From: Planctomycetales bacterium | GTDB taxonomy: Bacteria; Planctomycetota; Planctomycetia; Isosphaerales; Isosphaeraceae | DNA: 17,882 nt | Assembly (NCBI GenBank): GCA_027451455.1 | Contig: DAIDJI010000026.1 | Span: forward strand, 1 to 17,882 | Direction: 5' to 3' | Shown here: positions 7,799 to 14,003 of the stretch, piece after piece | How the letters are laid out: each line of letters begins with the position of its first letter | Position numbering within the stretch: the stretch's first letter is position 1 | The notes under the pieces: model-generated | Seen by the model: the letters and a program-made list of their open reading frames with translations, nothing else | What the model was told of the DNA's origin: nothing | The model's database searches: none | Made by a program: the position numbers and the translations under genes

Positions 7799-8584
7799 AT
7801 GATTCCGGACGAGACGCCGAGGGACGACGCCAGGAGCGCGATCGCGGGTCGTCCGCGATCGGGCGGGACCAATGGCCGGGTCGAGGCCCCTGAGTCCGAC
7901 CCGGGCTGGGTCATCGAGACGACCTTCAGTCCGTTCCACTGCTTGTACCAGGACGCGCTGGCGTTCCACACGCAGAGCCGGCTGGCCCGCTCCGACGCCG
8001 ATGCGAGCCGGCTGGCGCGGGCCTCGCTTCTGCTGTATATTTCGGCGGCCGAGTCGCTGGTTCACCAGGCCGCGGCTGAGCTGGGGCGTCAGGAGCTTCG
8101 GGGCTTGATTGCTGATCCCAGCCGCCCGCTCCCGACGGCTGAAGCCTGGCGCCTCCTTCCCGCGATCGCTGCCGAACCTGGCACGCCAACCTTGGCGTTC
8201 GACCCCGAGACGCCTCCCTGGCCGCAGTTCACCGAGTTGCTGATGCTCCGGACCTCCTGGGCGTATCCCGGTCCGCCCGAATCGCGCCGGGCGTACTACA
8301 GGTCGTCGCGCAAGGACGGCGATTATGAGCCGATGCAACTGCACCAGGTCCCGCCGACGCTCCGCCGCGCCGCCGCCCCCGATCGCCTGGCCTTTCCGCG
8401 GACCGGCCTCCCTCGCGACCCTTACGCCCTTCGACCCCGCCACCTCGACGCAGCCCGCGGCATTCTCGACGCGGCCATTGAGGCTCTCGACCGTCGAATG
8501 GGCGGCGTTCTGACCCGCGGCCAGCGCCACCGCCGAGAGCCCGTCCGCGTCGTCCACCCGCCTGGCGAGTCCCCCTCGGGCTAA
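7799..8584 (+). CDS. Hypothetical protein, 261 residues
   Basis: I do not recognise this family with certainty. The frame has coding character and no competing gene. Starts at 7715 (GTG), 7733 (ATG) and 7799 (ATG) are possible; I prefer 7799 because a promoter at 7681-7707 places the transcript start near 7714 and the residues before MIPDETPRD look like leader. None has a strong ribosome site. The N-terminal 30 residues are polar and disordered-looking. The central part is helical (ARASLLLYISAAESLVHQAA, then ELGRQELRGLI), a pattern reminiscent of all-helical HEPN-like folds but without a clear RX4-6H nuclease motif. There is a Pro/Arg-rich middle, another helix (LDAARGILDAAIEALDRRMG), and a basic tail. 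There is no signal peptide or membrane helix, so it is probably cytoplasmic. The glycosyltransferase gene begins 104 bases downstream and may be co-transcribed. Confidence 0.72.
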   Translation: MIPDETPRDDARSAIAGRPRSGGTNGRVEAPESDPGWVIETTFSPFHCLYQDALAFHTQSRLARSDADASRLARASLLLYISAAESLVHQAAAELGRQELRGLIADPSRPLPTAEAWRLLPAIAAEPGTPTLAFDPETPPWPQFTELLMLRTSWAYPGPPESRRAYYRSSRKDGDYEPMQLHQVPPTLRRAAAPDRLAFPRTGLPRDPYALRPRHLDAARGILDAAIEALDRRMGGVLTRGQRHRREPVRVVHPPGESPSG

Positions 8585-8688
8585 TATAAGGTCGGGCCGG
8601 GTTCGGGTTCGCGCGGGGCCGGTCCGGGCACTATCCTGGGACGACCGACGACGACCCGCCCACCAGACGAAGGATGGAGCCGCGATCG

Positions 8689-9846
8689 ATGCGCGTCTTG
8701 ATGGTGACCTCGTTCCCGATCCCTGGGGAGTACGATGGAACGGCGATGCTGCCGATCAAGATCCTCCGAGCGCTGAAGCCCCGAGGGATCGATGTGACAG
8801 TGGCCCACCTACGGGCCCGACCACCCTGGCAGTTATCCAGAAAGGTTGATGACTTCGAGGGGACTCCGGTTTACGAGATCCCGGCCTGGGGATGGGCCAC
8901 CGGGATCGGCCTTGACCAATTGGCCCGCGAGCGGCCATTCGACCTCGTCCACGCCCAGCACTACGGCGGTGCGACTCGTGCCCTGCTCGCCTGCCGTCGT
9001 CGGGGCTGGCCGATGGTCTACGAGATCCACTCACTCCTCGGTGACGAGGTCGAGCGGAGCCGGCTTGGCCGGGGCCCGGTTTACCGTACCTATCGAGCGA
9101 TGGAGCAAGGTGTCCTCCACCACGCCGCTGCGATCATCACGCTGGGCGAGCCGGTGCGCGACGTCGTGATCCAGGAGAAGGGCGTTCCGGCCGACCGCGT
9201 CAGTGTAATCTATCCCGGGATCGACCTCGCCGAGTACGCCGAGCCCGGCCCACCCGCCGAGATCCCCGGGATCGGGCCAGGGCACGAGGTCATCATGTAC
9301 GTCGGCAGCATTGTGCATCCGAACCAGGGCGTGCCGATCCTGGTCGATTCCCTCCCCCGCGTCTTCGACGCCCGCCCCCAAGCTCGCTGCGTCCTGGTCG
9401 GCGGACCGGCCGAAGCCGGCGAGGAATACCGCCGTCAGCTTGGCCCCCACGGCAACCGCCTCGTCGTTCTCACTGGCCGGACGCCTGACCAGGTCGTCGC
9501 GCTCACTCGGCGCGCCGACGTTCTGGTCCACTCTCGTCTCGCCTGCCGGGAGAACTACTCGGTGCAGAGCAAGATCGCGGTCTACCTCGCGGCCGGTCGG
9601 CCGATCGTGGCGACAGACTTCGCCGATTACCGGAAGCTGCTCGGTGAGACCGGTGCCGGCCTGCTCACCCCGGTCGATCGCGATGCCCTCGCCGACGGGA
9701 TCATCTGTGTCCTGGCCGATCGCGACCTCGCCGCCCGACTGGCCGCCGCGACTCGGATGGTCGCTGAGGAATACTTCGCGATGGACCGCAACGTGGACCG
9801 ATACCTCGATGTCTACCGCCGGGCCGTCGAGGTTGGGCCGCGCTGA
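8689..9846 (+). CDS. Glycosyltransferase, GT4-like (GT-B fold)
   Basis: This 385-residue protein has the two-lobed layout of GT4 family retaining glycosyltransferases. The N-terminal acceptor lobe starts with MRVLMVTSFPIPGEYDGTA and continues to DLVHAQHYGGATRALLACRR and VYEIHSLLGDEVERS. The hinge and C-terminal nucleotide-sugar lobe include VSVIYPGIDLAEY, EVIMYVGSIVHPNQGVPILV, RCVLVGGPAEAGEEYRRQLG, VVLTGRTPDQVVALTRRADV and SKIAVYLAAGRPIVATD. The usual GT4 motif E-x7-E is replaced by the K-x-x-x-YLAAG form seen in many sugar transferases. I start at ATG 8689, since GGAG lies 10 bases upstream; the ATG at 8674 has its purine tract too close. There is no signal peptide. Donor and acceptor sugars are unknown. 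No other polysaccharide genes are adjacent. Confidence 0.9.
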   Translation: MRVLMVTSFPIPGEYDGTAMLPIKILRALKPRGIDVTVAHLRARPPWQLSRKVDDFEGTPVYEIPAWGWATGIGLDQLARERPFDLVHAQHYGGATRALLACRRRGWPMVYEIHSLLGDEVERSRLGRGPVYRTYRAMEQGVLHHAAAIITLGEPVRDVVIQEKGVPADRVSVIYPGIDLAEYAEPGPPAEIPGIGPGHEVIMYVGSIVHPNQGVPILVDSLPRVFDARPQARCVLVGGPAEAGEEYRRQLGPHGNRLVVLTGRTPDQVVALTRRADVLVHSRLACRENYSVQSKIAVYLAAGRPIVATDFADYRKLLGETGAGLLTPVDRDALADGIICVLADRDLAARLAAATRMVAEEYFAMDRNVDRYLDVYRRAVEVGPR

Positions 9847-9880
9847 TCCACGGGCACGAGACTTGCAGAACTCCTCATTC

Positions 9881-9904
9881 GTGGCGAGAAGGGAGTCTCG
9901 CCAC
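9881..9904 (+). terminator. Perfect 9-bp hairpin after the glycosyltransferase gene
   Basis: GTGGCGAGA (9881-9889), loop AGGGAG, TCTCGCCAC (9896-9904) form a perfect stem 35 bases after the glycosyltransferase stop. There is no T-run after it, so it may be a non-classical terminator, a 3' end stabiliser, or a regulatory hairpin in the topoisomerase leader. The loop contains GGA. Confidence 0.4.
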
Positions 9905-9910
9905 AGTTCG

Positions 9911-9956
9911 TCGAGGGGTGACTTTCCAGTAAGAACCCGTCATCTTCGAGGGGTGA
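9911..9956 (+). repeat. Two 11-bp direct repeats before the topoisomerase gene
   Basis: TCGAGGGGTGA occurs at 9911-9921 and 9946-9956, 35 bases apart. The second copy contains the ribosome site (GAGGGG) of the topoisomerase gene. This could be chance, a small duplication, or a paired site. Confidence 0.45.
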
Positions 9957-9960
9957 GCCG

Positions 9961-11115
9961 ATGGCGACAGGGACCACCGCTCCCCATGTCCGGGTTGCTC
10001 GTCCGTCTGCGTCCAGGGATGCCCATTTGTCAGCCCTCATGAAGGGCGCTGGCCTGCGTTATGTCCGCGACGATTCGCCGGGGATCCATCGGGTGAAAGG
10101 CGGAAAATCCTGGAGATATGTCGGACCAGACGGTCGGCCGATCCACGATGATGAGACACTCACCCGAATCCGAGCCCTGGCGATCCCGCCGGCCTGGACC
10201 GAGGTTTGGATCTGCCCCCGAGCCGACGGCCACATCCAGGCGACCGGCCGTGACGCAAAGGGGCGGAAGCAGTACTGCTATCAGGCCCGATGGCGGTGCG
10301 TCCGCGACGAGGCCAAATACGGCCGGACGCTCGCCTTCGGCCAGGCTCTCGCAAAGATCCGGCGTATCACCAACCGCGACCTCGAGCTACACGGCCTCCC
10401 ACGCAGGAAGGTTCTTGCCGGCGTGGTCCGATTGCTGGAGACGACACTGATCCGCGTCGGCAACGACGAGTACGCCCGGACGAACCAGTCATTTGGCCTG
10501 ACGACGATGCGAGACAGGCACGCCCGAATTAAGGGGTCGTCGGTGGAGTTTCGGTTCCGGGGCAAGAGCGGCGTGCAACACGTGGTTTCCATCGAGGACC
10601 CGAAGCTTGCCCGGGTCGTCCGCCGTTGCCAGGAACTGCCGGGGCAAGAGTTGCTCCAGTACGTCGACGATTCGGGCGAGGTCCGCGACATCGACTCGGG
10701 AGACGTCAACGACTACCTCCGCGAGATCACCGGCGAGGACTTCACGGCGAAGGACTTTCGGACCTGGGCCGGAACGGTGCTCGCGATGATCGCACTTCAG
10801 GAGTTCAAGACCTTCGACTCTCAGGCTCAGGCGCAGAAGAACATCGTCCGTGCAATCGAGTCGGTCGCGCGCCGGCTTGGGAACACGCCAAGCGTCTGCC
10901 GGAAGTGCTACATCCACCCGGGCATCCTCGACGCCTACCTCGAAGGGACAATGCTCGATTCCCTCCGCCGCCGGGCCGGCGAAGCGATGGAGAACGTACG
11001 CGGCCTTAGCAGTGAGGAGGCCGCCGCGCTGGCCCTGCTCCGTCGCCGGCTCGCCGAGGATGGCCAATCCGAGGCCTCGCGCCATGCGATCCCGCCGAAA
11101 CACACCTTGACTTGA
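9961..11115 (+). CDS. DNA topoisomerase IB
   Basis: This 384-residue protein is a poxvirus-like bacterial type IB topoisomerase, which relaxes supercoils by cutting one strand through a 3'-phosphotyrosyl link. The N-terminal domain (about 25-105) includes GIHRVKGGKSWRYVGPDGRP and ALAIPPAWTEVWICP. The catalytic domain holds a full set of candidate active-site residues: R165 (TLIRVGNDEY), K202 (FRGKSG), R267 (DFRTWAGT), N308 (RLGNTP) and Y317 (VCRKCYIHPGILDAYLEG). As I recall, these spacings (37, 65, 41, 9) equal those of the Deinococcus enzyme. Nothing essential is missing, so activity is likely. About 50 residues follow the tyrosine helix as a basic tail. GAGGGG is placed 5-10 bases before the ATG. 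No DNA repair genes are beside it. Sequence style resembles the neighbours, so recent transfer is not evident. Confidence 0.96.
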   Translation: MATGTTAPHVRVARPSASRDAHLSALMKGAGLRYVRDDSPGIHRVKGGKSWRYVGPDGRPIHDDETLTRIRALAIPPAWTEVWICPRADGHIQATGRDAKGRKQYCYQARWRCVRDEAKYGRTLAFGQALAKIRRITNRDLELHGLPRRKVLAGVVRLLETTLIRVGNDEYARTNQSFGLTTMRDRHARIKGSSVEFRFRGKSGVQHVVSIEDPKLARVVRRCQELPGQELLQYVDDSGEVRDIDSGDVNDYLREITGEDFTAKDFRTWAGTVLAMIALQEFKTFDSQAQAQKNIVRAIESVARRLGNTPSVCRKCYIHPGILDAYLEGTMLDSLRRRAGEAMENVRGLSSEEAAALALLRRRLAEDGQSEASRHAIPPKHTLT

Positions 11116-11195
11116 ACGACATCGCTGGTTCTCATGGAAATGGAAGTCGACCCGGTGAAGTCGACGACGTGTAGGGATGCCCCATCGGGATCACC

Positions 11196-11549
11196 ATGCG
11201 CGGATCCGTACGCCGGCTCCTGTTCGCCTCACTGATCGCCTTCCACGCGATTCCGACCCTGTGCGGACCGTGCCTGCATGAGCTCTCGGCGCTCTCGCAT
11301 CCGATGAGCGCGGCCGGCAAGCCGAATCGCACCGAGGCACCGAGCCAATCCCCCTCTGATTCATCTGACAACTGTCCGATATGCCATTTCGTGGCCCAGG
11401 GGCAGCTCGTCAGTACACCGGTCTGCGAGCGGTCGGAGCCGATGCTCGTCGATCGAGTGACGACCGAGTCGTCCACCGCCAGCCCGACGGCCCGGGTCGA
11501 TGCCTCGGCCCCGCGCGCCCCTCCGGCCTCCCGCTCGTTCGTGGCGTGA
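11196..11549 (+). CDS. Small exported Cys/His protein with CPICH motif (DUF2946-like)
   Basis: This 117-residue protein starts with a signal-peptide-like segment (MRGSVRRLLFASLIAFHAIP). Two Cys/His clusters follow: CGPCLH (C23, C26, H28) and CPICHFVAQGQ (C60, C63, H64), plus a lone C77. CPICH formally fits the CxxCH haem motif but may equally bind a metal. The Ala/Pro/Arg-rich end (APRAPPAS) and the CPxC pattern recall DUF2946-type small periplasmic proteins, often found near metal-related genes; this link is tentative. It lies 80 bases after the topoisomerase gene and 244 bases before a DUF1559 gene on the same strand. GGGA is spaced suitably before the ATG. If the signal is not cleaved, C23 and C26 sit at its edge in the membrane. 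The coding call is good; function is unknown. Confidence 0.7.
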   Translation: MRGSVRRLLFASLIAFHAIPTLCGPCLHELSALSHPMSAAGKPNRTEAPSQSPSDSSDNCPICHFVAQGQLVSTPVCERSEPMLVDRVTTESSTASPTARVDASAPRAPPASRSFVA

Positions 11550-11793
11550 CGCCGGCGTACTCGAATTTGAGCCGCACTCTTGCGCGCCTGTCTGCGTCGC
11601 GGCGCCTCTCTGTGCCGTGATGGATGCCGACCCTCGCGGACCTCTACCCTGCTCCTGGATCCATCCCTGGCGAGCGATCGCGCCCGCACGGGGCCGCCGT
11701 CCACGCGAGCCCGCGCTGGTCCTCCTCACCGGCCCCGCTCCATCAACAGATATCATCCGTCTCATCATTCCCCGCTTCCTGGAGAGGATACCC

Positions 11794-12840
11794 ATGCGCC
11801 TTCGCAAGTCGCGGTCCACGCCCGGCTTTACCCTAATCGAACTGCTAGTCGTAATCGCGATCATCGCGGTTCTGATCGCGCTGCTCTTGCCCGCTGTGCA
11901 GGCAGCGCGGGAAGCGGCCCGCAGAGCCTCTTGCAACAACAATTTGAAACAGATCGGCCTGGCCCTGCACAACTATCACCAAGCGATGGGCGTGTTTCCT
12001 CCCGGGTATATCAGCGCCATCAATCCGGCAATCGCCGACCCGTGTAACATGGACATCGAAGGGAGCACTTCGATCGACCTGGGCCCCGGCTGGGCCTGGG
12101 CAGCGATGATCCTCCCCCAGCTGGAACAGCAGCCGATTTACAATTTGGTGAACTTCAATCTTTCGGTCGCCTACGCCGCTAACAACACGTGCAGCACTAC
12201 ATTGCTCAACGTAATGATCTGCCCATCGGACCCTGGCCCAGACCTGGTTCCGGTGTTCGCGAACCCGCCCGATCCGGCCAATCCCGGATCGTACAGCGGC
12301 ACGAACGTGGTCGACACACTGGCGCGGGGAAACTATGTCGGCTGCTGGGGCCTTGGCGAGCTCTGTGCTGGCTCGACCCCGACGGGTGCGATGTACCCGG
12401 GCGACCCGGTTGGGTTACCCGTCGGGATCTTCCAGCGCAACAGCAGGACGAGCGTGGCCTCGGTCACCGATGGGACAAGCAATACCTTCATGGTTGGTGA
12501 ACGGAGCCACAACCTTAGCTACGTTACCTGGACCGCCCGATCGGTGAATGGATGGCTAGGTGTGACGTCCCCCTCGGCAGGAGGTTCCGACAGGTTCAAT
12601 CCATCGCCTGAGGAAGCCTGGGTCCAGATCATGGGACCGGCGGGCCTTGAGAACGGACTCCGGACGCCGAACGATCCTGAGGCCCATGTTGAGGATTACT
12701 GGAGCATGCATCCAGGCGGGGTCAACTTCCTATTCGCCGACGGCTCGGTTCATTTCATCAAATCATCGATCAATCCAATTCCCTATCGAGCGTTGATGAC
12801 ACGCAACTATGGTGAGATTGTCTCGGCTGACTCCTATTGA
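11794..12840 (+). CDS. DUF1559 pseudopilin-like protein (H-X9-DG type), second copy
   Basis: This 348-residue protein starts at the ATG at 11794, with GGAGAGG six bases upstream; the frame stays open upstream to 11500, but those residues are Pro/Arg-rich and come before the ribosome site. The N-terminus is a prepilin leader and cleavage motif, GFTLIELLVVIAIIAVLIAL, then LLPAVQAAREAARRASCNNN, KQIGLALHNYHQAMGVFPPG, and at the end HPGGVNFLFADG, an exact H-X9-DG motif, followed by a tail MTRNYGEIVSADSY. It differs clearly from the first copy at 6462 in its central region, so the two are not a recent duplication. Members are predicted inner-membrane-anchored periplasmic proteins of unknown role. 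The small Cys/His protein lies upstream and could share the transcript. Confidence 0.93.
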   Translation: MRLRKSRSTPGFTLIELLVVIAIIAVLIALLLPAVQAAREAARRASCNNNLKQIGLALHNYHQAMGVFPPGYISAINPAIADPCNMDIEGSTSIDLGPGWAWAAMILPQLEQQPIYNLVNFNLSVAYAANNTCSTTLLNVMICPSDPGPDLVPVFANPPDPANPGSYSGTNVVDTLARGNYVGCWGLGELCAGSTPTGAMYPGDPVGLPVGIFQRNSRTSVASVTDGTSNTFMVGERSHNLSYVTWTARSVNGWLGVTSPSAGGSDRFNPSPEEAWVQIMGPAGLENGLRTPNDPEAHVEDYWSMHPGGVNFLFADGSVHFIKSSINPIPYRALMTRNYGEIVSADSY

Positions 12841-13473
12841 TCCGGGGCCAGGAATCAAAGCGATGGCCTGAGAAAATTTCTGGCAGGAGACGCCGTTCGG
12901 CTACAGGCGATGAGACCCTGGCTTCGATCGCACGCTTCTCCGTTCGATGGGCCTCCTTGGACATCCTCTGAAAGAGGAGCCTCTTGGGACCGGTCCTGCT
13001 CGCGATCGGCTCCATTTTCATGCATATAGCTGAGCCAAAGGCTCATGGTCTTTGGTTCGGGGTTGGTTTGCCCTGACATTCTCAAAAGCCCCGATCAAAC
13101 GGATGGAGAGACCTAACGAATGGGGTTATGTATATTCTCACGCCTGATGTCGAGGCTGTGATCGTGTTGCCACACCAGAGATTGTTACCGAGTAGTGAGC
13201 ACGTGGGACCGCGCAGTGAGCGGCCGCTTCCGTCCTCCAGGGCGCCTGTTCCGATGGGGTAACGTCCTCGACCCGGTAACATAAGCGATGCGTCAAAGCG
13301 GTCCTCGACCTCCACATTGCCCATTGGCTCAATCCTATTTCATAAGCTGCCGGACACAGCCTCGATTCGATCCCGAAAGCTTCACGATTTGTCCGATCGC
13401 CACGCAGGCCGGGCTGAGGCGACTCCCGGGGATGAGTTATGGCTTCTGATTGAGGATCGTCGGCCCATCGGGC
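12841..13473. other. Long region without a supported gene
   Basis: About 630 bases between the second DUF1559 gene and the Rrf2 promoter hold no frame with recognisable protein features. Small structures are present: hairpin TCCTCT/GAA/AGAGGA (12964-12978), palindrome GGACCGGTCC (12987-12996), and hairpin TGAGCC/AAA/GGCTCA (13032-13046 region). Short minus-strand frames at 12770-13021 and 13082-13324 have no ribosome site or known motif. The region could be decayed coding sequence, but I cannot name a source. Confidence 0.5.
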
Positions 13474-13502
13474 TTGCCCGGAGTCAGAGGAGACGCTAGA
13501 AT
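13474..13502 (+). promoter_or_regulatory. Sigma70-like promoter of the rrf2-sufS-sufU operon
   Basis: TTGCCC (13474-13479) and TAGAAT (13497-13502) are separated by exactly 17 bases. Transcription would begin near 13509, giving a leader of about 30 bases with the ribosome site GGAGG at 13527-13531. The -10 element is the left edge of the inverted repeat listed next. Confidence 0.55.
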
Positions 13503-13524
13503 TGGATAAAAATATCCAGTTCTA
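13497..13524 (+). promoter_or_regulatory. 28-bp inverted repeat, probable Rrf2 operator
   Basis: The left half TAGAATTGGATAAA and right half AATATCCAGTTCTA are inverted copies with one T/C difference in the outer 12 positions; the core TGGATA/AAAA/TATCCA is perfect. It overlaps the -10 element and the expected start point and lies 13 bases before the Rrf2 gene. Rrf2 regulators such as IscR bind long AT-centred palindromes and often repress their own operon, so autoregulation is the natural reading. The base sequence differs from the E. coli IscR consensus. Confidence 0.6.
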
Positions 13525-13537
13525 TTGGAGGTTCTAG

Positions 13538-13831
13538 GTGCTATTCCAGAGGGCTGAGTATGCCCTGCGTGCTGTGGTCTCGCTGTGTTCGGCCTGGGTC
13601 GGATCGATGACGACACAACGGATCGCGGCACAGAGCGGGGTTCCGGCCGGCTATCTGTCGAAGGTTTTGCAGGCGCTGGGACGGGCCGGGTTAGTCGAAG
13701 GGCAGCGAGGCCGGAGCGGGGATTTCGTTCAGGCCCGGCCCGCCCACGAGCTCACGGCGCTTGATGTGATTAACGCAGTCGATCCGATCTGTCGGATCGG
13801 GAAGTGCCCGCTGGGGCGTCCTGATTATTGA
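13538..13831 (+). CDS. Rrf2-family Fe-S regulator, frame ends early (apparent frameshift)
   Basis: The gene starts with GTG at 13538, six bases after GGAGG. The 97 residues contain a winged helix-turn-helix typical of Rrf2: MLFQRAEYALRAVVSL, TTQRIAAQSGVPAGYLSKVL, QALGRAGLVEGQRGRSGDF, then ELTALDVINAVDPICRIGKC. Rrf2 proteins are usually about 140-165 residues and the Fe-S-sensing ones carry a three-Cys cluster. Here C85 and C90 are present, but the frame ends after CPLGRPDY. One base over, the sequence continues VLIIETRLCPLHRRIDL, the usual third Cys and His of the family, at normal spacing. So one extra base seems to sit in or beside the GGGG run at 13813-13816. As written the protein would keep the DNA-binding part and lose the cluster. 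It is the first gene of a likely sufS-sufU operon. Confidence 0.82.
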   Translation: MLFQRAEYALRAVVSLCSAWVGSMTTQRIAAQSGVPAGYLSKVLQALGRAGLVEGQRGRSGDFVQARPAHELTALDVINAVDPICRIGKCPLGRPDY

Positions 13832-14003
13832 GACCCGTTTGTGCCCGCTGCACCGCCGGATCGACCTGAGCATCGCTCGGATAGGGCAGATATTCGGTCA
13901 GACGAGGATCGACGAGTTGCTTGACGACCCGGCTCCGGTCCACTCTCTCGACGAGACGGCGGTCGGGATGTTGCGGGAGTTGGGCGATGAAAGAGGGGGG
14001 GCC
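13817..14003 (+). pseudogene. Displaced C-terminal part of the Rrf2 regulator
   Basis: In the +1 frame relative to the Rrf2 start, this stretch reads VLIIETRLCPLHRRIDLSIA, then RIGQIFGQTRIDELLDDPAP, a good match to the C-terminal third of planctomycete Rrf2 proteins (third cluster Cys, His, and a final helix). It has no start of its own and follows the early stop of the Rrf2 frame. It has no stop before sufS and is in the sufS frame, so with the frame restored the protein would run into SufS unless another base change intervenes. Confidence 0.6.

Noticed and set aside
11500..11793. 98-residue upstream extension of the second DUF1559 gene
   Set aside because: The prepilin leader must be close to the N-terminus, and GGAGAGG directly precedes the ATG at 11794.
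6462..12840. Recent tandem duplication of the two DUF1559 genes
   Set aside because: They share only the prepilin N-terminus and H-X9-DG end; the central regions differ and unrelated genes lie between.
13082..13324. 80-residue minus-strand frame in the gap before rrf2
   Set aside because: It has no known motif, no good ribosome site and no neighbour on that strand; kept only as part of the unassigned region.
13355..13380. T-loop-like string ATTCGATCCC suggesting a tRNA
   Set aside because: The flanking bases do not form a T stem or acceptor stem, and no anticodon arm is visible.
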